Shown: positions 47,603 to 57,005 of the stretch, in pieces
How positions within the stretch are numbered: position 1 is the stretch's first letter
Layout: each line of letters opens with the position of its first letter
Source: Volvox africanus
Lineage: Eukaryota; Chlorophyta; Chlorophyceae; Chlamydomonadales; Volvocaceae
Assembly (NCBI GenBank): GCA_030268105.1
Contig: BSDZ01000013.1
Span: 3,329,001 to 3,393,000, forward strand
DNA length: 64,000 nucleotides
Reading direction: 5' to 3'
Made by a program: the position numbers and the translations under genes
The notes under the pieces: model-generated
What the model saw: only the letters and a program-made list of their open reading frames with translations
The model's database searches: none
Told to the model about the DNA's origin: nothing

Positions 47603-48427
47603 TGTTGTACCTCTCGTTCGCGTTTGCTCATGAGTATCTGCACGTCTGGAGACTAACGACACCGATGCGCAAGCACTTGCAAGTACAGCAAGGCAAGCGA
47701 GAGCAAACAGAGACAGCGGAAGACTTCAAAACGAAGAGAGATATAACTTACAGTCTTACGGGTCAGAATGATGCAATGGACGAAATCGCCGTCAGCGCCG
47801 GAAGCAAGCAATCATCACGCGGCGGTGATTAGCGAAGTTCAGGCTTTAGCTCGGGCTAAGTAGGATATCGTATAGCAATAGTAATGTAGAACACACAAGT
47901 GTTCTCCGGTATCGGATATCTTGTCTAGCTTAGCCGTCCTCGCATCTGTTATACTCGCAGCATCGCAGTGCCGTACGATTCACATCAGGAGGCCGATCCT
48001 AGATGTGACAACCCTACTGCGTCTAGGCGATGTCTACGTATAACAACGTATAAGCCTTTCCGGCATTCGCATGATGCAAGGGTCCGGATAACGATATCCG
48101 GTTGCAGGGCATGCATCGCGACAAGTGCGGCGCTCTCAACGTGTGCTTTAATGAAGTAATATTATATCAGATAATATTACTTATCGTTTCATAGCACGAG
48201 CATAATGCGCACTTCAATGATTCGGTCATTCATGCATGCTAGGCGGATTTGCCATGATGCGATGTCGCGATGGATAATGACAACATGCCAGATGCATATA
48301 TAAATGTATGCGAATACATTTATATCATGCAGATTCATTCATATGTAATGCGTTCATCACAAAAGCACTTCGCCTCGTAGGATCGCGTCGACCTACGCGT
48401 CGGCGGAAAATGAACCGTAGCACAACA
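47603..48427 (-). repeat. 3' LTR of B-3 (825 bp)
   Basis: It contains the hairpins AGAACAC/GTGTTCT (47888-47905), CACATCAGGA/TCCT-A-GATGTG (47981-48007), a 12-bp stem at 48154-48182 and a 12-bp stem at 48298-48325 that includes TATAAATG. The minus-strand motif TGTAAGTTATATC is a possible poly(A) signal (TGTAA type). A polypurine tract lies at 48431-48443. Confidence 0.92.
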
Positions 48428-48486
48428 ATTATCCCCCCTCCCGTATGCAGCGTCCTCGCTGCATCATACAGCATCGACTGCAGGGG

Positions 48487-51400
48487 TCATTGGGCTTGCG
48501 TGGCACGTTTGCGGGCTTCTTCGAGCAGGGGTTTCATGTCCTGTGAGAAGTTGCGTGCCGGTTCCCATGAGTTGTGCTCGTCGGTATACCCTGTCCACTT
48601 AACCAAGTACTCGTGTACTGTTCGCTTACGTCGGTGTCGGCCCACACGACACGCGCGATAATCTAACACCCGCTCCACATCATAAAACTTCTGTTTACCA
48701 GCGATCCAGGTCTCGGGAACTGGTTCGATCGCTGTGGGGGCGTTAGCAGACTCAGGGACGGGTTCCGTACCACGATACGGACGAACAAGCGATACGTGAA
48801 ACGTGGGGTGAATGGTCATATCAGTGGGCAATGCAAGCTCCACAGCCACATTCCCAACCATGCGCATGACAGGATACGGACCAATCCAACGGGGTAAGAG
48901 TTTTCGGGATCCGTCGGCCAAGGAACGCAAGTTCTTGGTGCTTAGCAACACGAGTTGCCCCTCCGAAAACGTCACATCCTGCTTGGATTTGTTGTAGTAT
49001 TCCGTCGTTCGTTGCTGCGCCGCGTCCAAACACGACTTCGCTTCTGTGATTCGGGACATAAAAGACTTGGCAAAAAGTTTAGCAGCAGGCACGTTCACTT
49101 CCAACTCACGCCACACGGGTAGCGCGGGATGAAACCCGTAGTTAAGAAAGAACAGACTTTTGCCTGTAGAGCGGTTAACAGCGTTGTTAAGCGCGAATTC
49201 TGCCGCAGTCAAATATGTATCCCAAACAAGTGGTGTGCGACCAGCATAATTGCGCAACATATCACCCAACGTGCGGTTTGTGCGTTCGGTTTGACCATCA
49301 GTCTGCGGGTGGTACGCTGTGCTCAGGTTGACACGCATGCCAACTAGCTTGCAGAGCGCTTCCCAAAACTTAGACGTGAACTGTCCACCGCGGTCCGAGA
49401 TCACATTTTTGGGAATCCCGTGTAACCGAACTACATTATCGAAAAACAAACGTGCGGTTTGCTCAGCCGTGCAGGATGATGTACATGGTGCTAGGTGGAC
49501 CATCTTAGTCAGACGATCGACCATTACGAACACCGCATCGTATCCCCCCTCAGTTTTGGGCAGCGCGACTACGAAGTCCATGGAAACACTTTCCCAAGGC
49601 GCATCCGGGACAGGCAACGGTTGCAACAACCCATGGCCCTTACCGGACAAAGCCTTATTGCGCTGGCACAGACTGCATGTCTGGACGAAGTTCGCCGCAT
49701 CCTTAGCCAAACGAGGCCACCAAAAGGAACGTTGCACCAAGTCGATCAATCGCTTGCTACCAGGGTGTCCTGCTAACGGGTCCTCGTGGAACCGCGCAAG
49801 GATGTCGTAGCGTAGCGCGTCGTCGTTTGGAACGACGATTTGCGTAGCTGCACCCTCCGTCCGTAGCCAAAGGCCATTCTGCTTGCGAAGGTTTTCTACA
49901 TTAGCCGGGTCCGCGAACCAGGCGTCTGCGCTGTAGGCAACCTTCAACCGCTCCGCGAGGTCCGTCGCGATCGGAACCTCCTCGCTACGCGGCCGCACGA
50001 CGGGCGCTGCCAAAATTGCAGCGTGTAGCGACGGATGTCGACTGAGAGCATCGGCAATATTCAATTTACCAGAAATATACTCCCAGGTGCAGTTGAACCT
50101 AGCTAGATATTCCATCCACCTAGCTTGACGGCGGTTCAACGTCGGAACGCTTTGCAAAAACGTTAGGGGCTTGTGGTCAGTCTTTAAAGTAAACGGGCGT
50201 CCCTCGAGGTAACAGCGCCATTCCTTTAAAGCATGCAGCACGGCCAGAAGCTCCTGTTCCCCGGTGGTGTAGCGAATCTCCGCACCAGAAAACTTCTTAC
50301 TCGTGAAGGCGATCGGTCGCCCTTCCTGTAACAATACAGCGCCGCTTCCAAATATTGAGGCATCAGACACTACCTCAACACGAAATGGCAACGAGTAATC
50401 GGGGAATGCAAGGGTGACATCTTCGGCAACGATCCGTTTGAGCTCTTCGAATGCCCGCTGGCATTGCGACGTCCACGACTCGAGCGAAACGAAAACGCCT
50501 TTGCGAGTTAAGTTAGTAAGCGGGGCCGCAATGATGGAATATTTTTCAATGAACTTCCGGAAATAATTGGTCAAGCCAAGGAACTTACGCAGCTCCGTGA
50601 GGTTCTGAGGCGCGGGCCAATCGCGAACCACGGCGACCTTCCGCGGGTCCATCTTCACACCGGTGGCCGACACAATGTGGCCCAAATATTCCACCTGAGG
50701 CTGCGCCCAAAAGCATTTGGCGCGTTTAGCAAACAATTGCTCCCGCCTCATAACGTCGAGCACGAGCCGAAGATGCTCCAAGTGCTCCTCGCGCGTTTTA
50801 GAATATACCAAGATGTCATCCAGGTAGCAAACAACGAACCTGTCGATAAACGGCCTAAACATTCGGTCCATAACCGCCTGGAACGTCGCAGGGGCATTAG
50901 TCAAACCAAATGATAGGACCGTATACTCAAAGTGACCAAAGGGCGTCCGAAAAGCGGTTTTCGGGATATCAGAGGCAGCGATGCGAATCTGATTGTAGCC
51001 CTGTTGTAAGTCAATTGAGGAAAAATAAGCCGAGCCCTTCAGCTTATCCAACAGGTCGTCAACGCGTGGCAAAGGGTAGCGATTTTTCACCGTATTCGCA
51101 TTTAACCCCCGATAATCAATGCACATGCGCAAGGTCCCATCCTTCTTACCGACAAACAAAATCGGTGCAGAATACGGGGATGTGCTGGGGCGTATCATAC
51201 CCTTCGCGAGCAAATCCGTCACCTGGCGCTTCACCTCGTCCAGTTCCAATGGACTCAACCTGTACATTGGCCGGGCCGTAGGCTGCGCTCCAGGCATGAG
51301 AGGGATTGTGTGATCAACAGGACGCATAGGTGGTAGGCCAGGGATATCTTTAAAGACGTCCTCATACTGCGACAGTAGGGCCTCAACCTCAGGATCCGCA

Positions 51401-52548
51401 GAAATCTGCGCAGTGGTGACACAACAGCTCACCCGCGGCCTTAAAAGCAGTCCGTGGGCACCCTTCCGTAACAAACGGACGGCCTCCTTACGCCCGACTA
51501 GCTCTGGTTCGATTCGCGCGGCCATTGCGGTCACAGCGAAATTAACCATAGGCACCGCCTCAGTTTCGCCCTCCTTTGGTGTGACATATTCGAACGACAG
51601 GAAAGGTACCTTAATCGACAGAGTACCCTTGCACATATGCAGGGTTGCGGTCTCCATGTCGATGCGCGCGCGGTACTGTCGTAATGTCGACGACCCCATT
51701 ATGTACGGTGCAGTCTCTGCTAAGCCCTGCAGCACGTACGGCCGGGTCACAACACGCAAAGGGCCTAACGATAGGCTAAGGGTAATCCTGCCCACGATGG
51801 GATGCTTACCCCCGTCAGCAAGGGTAACCTGTGGACAATCAGACGACTCTGGGGACAACCCCAGCGCGTTCACCTCTGCGACAGAGATGAAGTCGTCGCT
51901 GGCACCGGTGTCAACAAGTGCCTTCAGAGTACGGCCATTCAAACCGATCTGAACCACAGGGACACGGTTATCTACGAGCGACTGCCCAGCAGACAACGTC
52001 AGTGCACTTAAGGCGGGTCCGTAACCAACGGCACCCCCATCAGGAGCTTCGTACCAAACGTCAACCGAGTAGGATAGGTGTGGCCACGGAGCCAGCGTAC
52101 CCTCCCGATCCACACCATTAAACAAAACGGTGCCCGGCTCGAACCGGTGGACATGCCGCATACCCCTTAACGATGCCTCTGCCTTGCGCCGACAGAAAGC
52201 AGGGAGTAATACACATGCGGCAGTGCCTGGATATTGACGCCTACATCTCCTGTATATGGCCAACTGTTCCGACATCTCACGCAGAGACGAGGGGATGAAC
52301 AAAACCACGTGGTTGGACAGATCGATAGACGACAGGGGACGGCGAGGTGTAAACACATTACACAACGGATCGAAGCAGAGAAGTCCCGTGCGTCCGTCAA
52401 GCGTGATGCGTCGCGCAATGACTCGCTCGATGTGTCCAAGTACACAAGGCAACAATGCCTTAACGGCTGGCCGTAAGGATGACCACCGACCACGCGTTAG
52501 TTCAGAAATCCCGGGTGGTGCCCCCTCCACAGGAACCCGGGCAAGCCC
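48487..52548 (-). CDS. B-3 pol: protease, RT, RNase H, integrase, chromodomain
   Basis: 1,353 codons in the same frame as gag, reached only by passing the UAG at 52549-52551. Counted from the GTG codon at 52530, residues about 20-130 are a conserved pre-protease region ([26 protein letters not shown]). The aspartic protease DTGA is at 207-210. RT starts near 420 ([20 protein letters not shown]) and has YLDD near 570. RNase H has [13 protein letters not shown] and [11 protein letters not shown]. Integrase has the HHCC zinc region and D,D,E residues ([24 protein letters not shown]). GPY/F is [17 protein letters not shown]. The C-terminal chromodomain is [19 protein letters not shown]. The product would copy element RNA into DNA and integrate it. 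I see no break; intactness was judged by reading only. Confidence 0.92.
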   Translation of the reverse strand, partial: GLARVPVEGAPPGISELTRGRWSSLRPAVKALLPCVLGHIERVIARRITLDGRTGLLCFDPLCNVFTPRRPLSSIDLSNHVVLFIPSSLREMSEQLAIYRRCRRQYPGTAACVLLPAFCRRKAEASLRGMRHVHRFEPGTVLFNGVDREGTLAPWPHLSYSVDVWYEAPDGGAVGYGPALSALTLSAGQSLVDNRVPVVQIGLNGRTLKALVDTGASDDFISVAEVNALGLSPESSDCPQVTLADGGKHPIVGRITLSLSLGPLRVVTRPYVLQGLAETAPYIMGSSTLRQYRARIDMETATLHMCKGTLSIKVPFLSFEYVTPKEGETEAVPMVNFAVTAMAARIEPELVGRKEAVRLLRKGAHGLLLRPRVSCCVTTAQISADPEVEALLSQYEDVFKDIPGLPPMRPVDHTIPLMPGAQPTARPMYRLSPLELDEVKRQVTDLLAKGMIRPSTSPYSAPILFVGKKDGTLRMCIDYRGLNANTVKNRYPLPRVDDLLDKLKGSAYFSSIDLQQGYNQIRIAASDIPKTAFRTPFGHFEYTVLSFGLTNAPATFQAVMDRMFRPFIDRFVVCYLDDILVYSKTREEHLEHLRLVLDVMRREQLFAKRAKCFWAQPQVEYLGHIVSATGVKMDPRKVAVVRDWPAPQNLTELRKFLGLTNYFRKFIEKYSIIAAPLTNLTRKGVFVSLESWTSQCQRAFEELKRIVAEDVTLAFPDYSLPFRVEVVSDASIFGSGAVLLQEGRPIAFTSKKFSGAEIRYTTGEQELLAVLHALKEWRCYLEGRPFTLKTDHKPLTFLQSVPTLNRRQARWMEYLARFNCTWEYISGKLNIADALSRHPSLHAAILAAPVVRPRSEEVPIATDLAERLKVAYSADAWFADPANVENLRKQNGLWLRTEGAATQIVVPNDDALRYDILARFHEDPLAGHPGSKRLIDLVQRSFWWPRLAKDAANFVQTCSLCQRNKALSGKGHGLLQPLPVPDAPWESVSMDFVVALPKTEGGYDAVFVMVDRLTKMVHLAPCTSSCTAEQTARLFFDNVVRLHGIPKNVISDRGGQFTSKFWEALCKLVGMRVNLSTAYHPQTDGQTERTNRTLGDMLRNYAGRTPLVWDTYLTAAEFALNNAVNRSTGKSLFFLNYGFHPALPVWRELEVNVPAAKLFAKSFMSRITEAKSCLDAAQQRTTEYYNKSKQDVTFSEGQLVLLSTKNLRSLADGSRKLLPRWIGPYPVMRMVGNVAVELALPTDMTIHPTFHVSLVRPYRGTEPVPESANAPTAIEPVPETWIAGKQKFYDVERVLDYRACRVGRHRRKRTVHEYLVKWTGYTDEHNSWEPARNFSQDMKPLLEEARKRATQAQ

Positions 52549-52551
52549 CTA
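52510..52551 (-). promoter_or_regulatory. gag UAG stop with downstream stem-loop (probable readthrough element)
   Basis: The gag terminator UAG (52551-52549) is followed by GGGCUUG, then CCCGGGU (52541-52535), an 18-nt loop and ACCCGGG (52516-52510), a perfect 7-bp stem. Pol continues in the same frame. The spacing resembles the stop-plus-structure layout used for gag-pol readthrough in some retroviruses. Family C shows the same geometry with compensatory changes. Confidence 0.75.
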
Positions 52552-53784
52552 TTTCGGCTGAGGTACAAACGGCGGCATTAGAGGGCAATCCTTCGTAGAA
52601 TGGCTCTCCGCACACCGTAGACAAACGTTGGCCAATTTTCGACGCTCGAATTCGGAACGATTGCAATTCCATTTTGGCATAAATGTGTCGTCCGTACGAG
52701 TCCGCTTCGCATTGGGGTCGGAACGCTGTGCGGCTGCCGACGACGGCGCACCACCACGCTTCCTATTCCTAGCTGGGTCCGAGCTCGGACCTGCTCCTAC
52801 TGTACCACGGACACCCGAGCTAGCGCCCCCGCGCGCCTTGCGTTGCCCGTTGCTGCGTCGCGTCGCGGCAGTAGGCGTGGGGCGGGTCGCGCCGAGGTCC
52901 TGGTCGAGAGCCACAGCTTCCCCAAGCGGATCCTGCACTTGCACGGCATTTGCACGAGGGGCAGACTTGACTTCTTCCTCTCCGGCAAGAAGTCGTATCT
53001 CCGCGCCCTTAGCAAAAGCGACCAACGCGTCATACGACTTGATCTGCGCTCCAACCAAGTCAGTGGCGCACCATTTAGCCAAAAGTTTCGTTAGGCCTCG
53101 CCTAAACCAAAAGACACGCTCAGATTCGGTGAGGTCAGCAATGGGAGTCACAAGTGCTTCGAAGCGTGACTGGTACGCAGGTACATTTTCATCCCGACGC
53201 ATGTGGTAGCTACCCGCTGCCAAAACGTTACGAGCTTCCACATCGCGTGCTTGAACCTCAGTAGCGAATCGTGCGAGCAAAGCGGCGACTAACTCGTCAA
53301 AAGTATAGCTGCCCCGGGCGTTGGTCCAATTGCGATACCAGTCCTTCGCTGCGCCCTCGAGGGTGTTACCAACGAAGAGACACCTGATACCGTCATTGTC
53401 GCCACCATGAACAGCTTGGAGGTACTTTTTAGCGTCACGCACGTACGCACGAGTTGCATCGGCTATGCTATGCCCTGGTGTCTTGTCGGTCAGCGAAATA
53501 TTGAGCCTAGGAACGGGAATCGACAATCTCATCACCTCAGGGATGTCATCATGCCCTCGAGCTTGAGGTAATGGCAGAACCCTTGGTCCAGCAGTGTTGT
53601 CCATATTCGTGTTCACTGCTGAGTGCGGCACAATTAAGTGAGCAGGGGTCTGAAGGAAAAGGGGCTCTTGAGTGGCTCGCGCGCCAACAGTCTCAAGACC
53701 TCTATCCGGCGCTCTAGCAGCTACAACGAAATCGGGTTGGCTAGCTAGGCTAGTGTGCGGCGTATCGTCGTGTTCCACGGACAT
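52549..53784 (-). CDS. B-3 gag
   Basis: A 411-residue gag from the ATG at 53784 (MSVEHDDTPHTSLASQ). A retrotransposon-gag core spans residues about 95-230: CLFVGNTLEGAAKDWYRNW, TFDELVAALLARFATEV, VFWFRRGLTKLLAKWCA. A basic, Arg/Ser/Ala-rich region follows (RSDPNAKRTRTDD). A single zinc knuckle CLRCAESHSTKDC has spacing CX2CX3HX4C, one residue shorter than canonical. It ends QPK-UAG. It should form the particle and bind element RNA. The start is the first ATG after an in-frame TAG. Confidence 0.9.
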   Translation of the reverse strand: MSVEHDDTPHTSLASQPDFVVAARAPDRGLETVGARATQEPLFLQTPAHLIVPHSAVNTNMDNTAGPRVLPLPQARGHDDIPEVMRLSIPVPRLNISLTDKTPGHSIADATRAYVRDAKKYLQAVHGGDNDGIRCLFVGNTLEGAAKDWYRNWTNARGSYTFDELVAALLARFATEVQARDVEARNVLAAGSYHMRRDENVPAYQSRFEALVTPIADLTESERVFWFRRGLTKLLAKWCATDLVGAQIKSYDALVAFAKGAEIRLLAGEEEVKSAPRANAVQVQDPLGEAVALDQDLGATRPTPTAATRRSNGQRKARGGASSGVRGTVGAGPSSDPARNRKRGGAPSSAAAQRSDPNAKRTRTDDTFMPKWNCNRSEFERRKLANVCLRCAESHSTKDCPLMPPFVPQPK

Positions 53785-54183
53785 GGAGCACGAAACGATA
53801 CCCTAGTTTTGCGTAATAGAAGCCGACTTCTATCGCAAAGGCAAGAGTACAAAGCGACTCGGTGAGCCTACCGACAGTACTCTTGAGGAGATTCAGCAAA
53901 CTCAGCAAGTAATTGCCCAGCTGAGTCCTGATCTCCGTAGTTTGGGCAATGAGAGTCGCCAACTGGTCCGGACGAACGCCGGTCTCAGTCGCCGCGGCAA
54001 GCAATGCCGGTGCACTGAGATTACCTGCGACTCAGAGCGTACACTTACACAACAAGTGCAGCAATCTAAACAAAAGCAATTAAACAATTACAAACCGGAA
54101 GCGGCGGCGTCCAAAACGGCGCGGCCTAAGTCTTCGGCAAAAGTATCTAGCGGTCCTCGTGGTTCGTCGCTGGAACTCGCCAT
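53750..54183 (-). CDS. B-3 leader ORF (two exons, predicted 71-nt intron)
   Basis: Exon 1 starts at the ATG at 54183 (MASSSDEPRGPLDTFAEDLG) and joins exon 2 (from 54024) across a GT-AG intron at 54025-54095 (or 54015-54091), giving SGNLSAPALLAAATETGV. Exon 2 runs to 53750, overlapping the gag start by 35 nt in the +1 relative frame. The translated length would be about 115 residues. Codon-position bias against B-1 supports coding. Function unknown; it may be a separate leader protein or an N-terminal extension of gag reached by frameshifting. Confidence 0.5.
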
Positions 54184-54232
54184 AGAAAGAACCTACTTCC
54201 GATTAGACAAAGAGAGACAGTTAGGCAACGAA

Positions 54233-54247
54233 CCTGTCTCGATACCA
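54233..54247 (-). promoter_or_regulatory. primer binding site of B-3
   Basis: TGGTATCGAGACAGG lies 3 nt inside the 5' LTR boundary, with the same core as the other elements. Confidence 0.65.
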
Positions 54248-54250
54248 AAT

Positions 54251-55075
54251 TGTTGTACCTCTCGTTCGCGTTTGCTCATGAGTATCTGCACGTCTGGAGA
54301 CTAACGACACCGATGCGCGAGCACTTGCAAGTACAGCAAGGCAAGCGAGAGCAAACAGAGACAGCGGAAGACTTCAAAACGAAGAGAGATATAACTTACA
54401 GTCTTACGGGTCAGAATGATGCAATGGACGAAATCGCCGTCAGCGCCGGAAGCAAGCAATCATCACGCGGCGGTGATTAGCGAAGTTCAGGCTTTAGCTC
54501 GGGCTAAGTAGGATATCGTATAGCAATAGTAATGTAGAACACACAAGTGTTCTCCGGTATCGGATATCTTGTCTAGCTTAGCCGTCCTCGCATCTGTTAT
54601 ACTCGCAGCATCGCAGTGCCGTACGATTCACATCAGGAGGCCGATCCTAGATGTGACAACCCTACTGCGTCTAGGCGATGTCTACGTATAACAACGTATA
54701 AGCCTTTCCGGCATTCGCATGATGCAAGGGTCCGGATAACGATATCCGGTTGCAGGGCATGCATCGCGACAAGTGCGGCGCTCTCAACGTGTGCTTTAAT
54801 GAAGTAATATTATATCAGATAATATTACTTATCGTTTCATAGCACGAGCATAATGCGCACTTCAATGATTCGGTCATTCATGCATGCTAGGCGGATTTGC
54901 CATGATGCGATGTCGCGATGGATAATGACAACATGCCAGATGCATATATAAATGTATGCGAATACATTTATATCATGCAGATTCATTCATATGTAATGCG
55001 TTCATCACAAAAGCACTTCGCCTCGTAGGATCGCGTCGACCTACGCGTCGGCGGAAAATGAACCGTAGCACAACA
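54251..55075 (-). repeat. 5' LTR of B-3 (825 bp)
   Basis: Nearly identical to the 3' LTR. It is also the left portion of the 2,755-bp tandem duplication unit. Confidence 0.92.
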
Positions 55076-55080
55076 TAACG

Positions 55081-56539
55081 ATGCCTCTGCCTTGCGCCGA
55101 CAGAAAGCGGGGAGTAAAACACATGCGGCGGTGCCTGGATATTGATGCCTACACCTCCTGTATATGGCCAACTGTTCCGACATCTCACGCAGAGACGAGG
55201 GGATGAACAAAACCACGTGGTTAGACAGATCGATAGACGACAGGGGACGGTGAGGTGTAAACAAATTACACAACGGGTCGAAGCAGAGAAGTCCCGTGCG
55301 TCCGTCAAGTGTGACGCGTCGCGCAATGACTTGCTCGATGTGTCCAAGTACACAAGGCAACAATGCACACCGTAGACAAACGTTGGCCAATTTTCGACGC
55401 TCGAATTCGGAATGATTGCAATTCCATTTTGGCATATACGTGTCGTCCGTGTGAGTCCGCTTCGCATTGGGGTCGGAACGCTGTGCGGCTGCCGTCGACG
55501 GTGCACCACCACGCTTCCTGTTTTTAGCCAGGTCCGAGCTCGGACCTGCTCCTCCTGACCCACGGACACCCGAGCTAGCGCCCCCGCGCGCCTGGCGTTG
55601 CCGGTTGCTGCGTCGCGTCGCGGCAGTAGGCGTGGGGCGGGTCGCTCCGAAATCCTGGTCAAGAGCTACGGCTTCCCCAAGCGGATCCTGCACTTGCACG
55701 GCATTTGCACGAGGGGCAGACTTGACTTCTTCCTCACCGGCAAGGAGTCGTATCTCCGTGCCCTTAGCAAAAGCGACCAAAGCATCATACGACTTGATCT
55801 GCGCTCCAACCAAGTCAGTAGCGCACCATTTAGCCAAAAGTTTCGTCAGGCCTCGCCTAAACCAAAAGACACGCTCGGATTCAGTGAGGTCAGCAATGGG
55901 AGTCACAAGTGCTTCGAAGCGTGACTGGTATGCAGGTACATTTTCATCCCGACGCATGTGGTAGCTACCGGCTGCCAAAACCTTACGAGCTTCCACATCG
56001 CGTGCTTGAACCTCAGTAGCGAATCGTGCGAGCAAAGCGGCGACCAACTCGTCAAAAGTATAGTTGCCCCGGGCGTTGGTCCAATTGCGATACCAGTCCT
56101 TCGCTGAGCCCTCGAGGGTGTTACCAACGAAGAGACACCTGATACCTTCATTATCGCCACCATGAACAGCCTGGAGATACTTTTTAGCGTCACGCACGTA
56201 CGCACGAGTTGCATCGGCTATGCTATGCCCTGGTGTCTTGTCGGTCAGCGAAATATTGAGCCTAGGAACGGGAATCGACAATCTCATCACCTCAGGGATG
56301 TCATCATGCCCTCGAGCTTGAGGTAATGGCAGAACCCTTGGTCCAGCAGTGTTGTCCATATTCGTGTTCACTGCTGAGTGCGGCACAATTAAGTGAGCAG
56401 GGGTCTGAAGGAAAAGGGGCTCTTGAGTGGCTCGCGCGCCAACAGTCTCAAGACCTCTATCCGGCGCTCTAGCAGCTACAACGAAATCGGGTTGGCTAGC
56501 TAGGCTAGTGTGCGGCGTATCGTCGTGTTCCGCGGACAT
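55081..56539 (-). pseudogene. B-2 gag, copy 1 (153-bp in-frame deletion, truncated by B-3)
   Basis: Gag core as in B-3, from MSAEHDDTPHTSLASQ at 56539. About 153 bp are missing between VCLRCA and [10 protein letters not shown], so half the zinc knuckle, the UAG, the stem-loop and the first pol residues are gone and gag is fused in frame to pol. The frame then runs into the B-3 LTR at 55075. Confidence 0.85.
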
Positions 56540-56938
56540 GGAGCACGAAACGATACCCTAGTTTTGCGTAATAGAAGCCGACTTCTATCGCAAAGGCAAG
56601 AGTACAAAGCGACTCGGTGAGCCTACCGACAGTACTCTTGAGGAGATTCAGCAAACTCAGCAAGTAATTGCCCAGCTGAGTCCTGATCTCCGTAGTTTGG
56701 GCAATGAGAGTCGCCAACTGGTCCGGACGAACGCCGGTCTCAGTCGCCGCGGCAAGCAATGCCGGTGCACTGAGATTACCTGCGACTCAGAGCGTACACT
56801 TACACAACAAGTGCAGCAATCTAAACAAAAGCAATTAAACAATTACAAACCGGAAGCGGCGGCGTCCAAAACGGCGCGGCCTAAGTCTTCGGCAAAAGTA
56901 TCTAGCGGTCCTCGTGGTTCGTCGCTGGAACTCGCCAT
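56505..56938 (-). CDS. leader ORF in duplicated unit (B-3/B-2 hybrid)
   Basis: Same two-exon leader ORF as in B-3, shifted by 2,755 bp. Its sequence is B-3-like at 56610 and above and B-2-like at 56532 and below, marking a recombination junction. Confidence 0.45.
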
Positions 56939-57005
56939 AGAAAGAACCTACTTCCGATTAGACAAAGAGAGACAGTTAGGCAACGAACCTGTCTCGATAC
57001 CAAAT

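Larger units (their letters stand above)
47603..55075 (-). mobile_element. Ty3/gypsy chromovirus B-3, full-length and apparently intact
   Basis: A 7,473-bp element flanked by TAACG (47598-47602 and 55076-55080). It has 825-bp LTRs in which I found a single difference (47671 versus 54319), a PBS, leader ORF, 411-codon gag, UAG with downstream stem-loop, an uninterrupted 1,353-codon pol and a polypurine tract. It is the youngest insertion in the nest and the only copy able to encode all proteins. Orientation is minus; it lies inside B-2. Confidence 0.92.
54251..57005. repeat. tandem duplication, unit 1 (2,755 bp)
   Basis: Comprises the B-3-type LTR (54251-55075), B-2 gag from the TAACG site, and a leader and PBS region. 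It is repeated almost exactly at 57006-59760. Confidence 0.95.

Noticed and set aside
48154..48182. TAATATTAC in the family-B LTR hairpin, identical to the nick site of geminivirus-type origins
   Set aside because: It lies in the stem, not the loop, there is no Rep gene, and an AT-rich palindrome readily yields the nonamer.
50910..51281. Antisense ORFs of 60-190 codons opposite pol in all elements
   Set aside because: They mirror the pol frame of conserved copies and carry no domain; they are shadow frames.
54250..54480. Conserved 76-codon ORF ([16 protein letters not shown]) in family-B LTRs, repeated at 57005 and 59760
   Set aside because: It recurs only because the LTR recurs. It runs on the strand opposite to the element and overlaps hairpins; no codon bias was seen.
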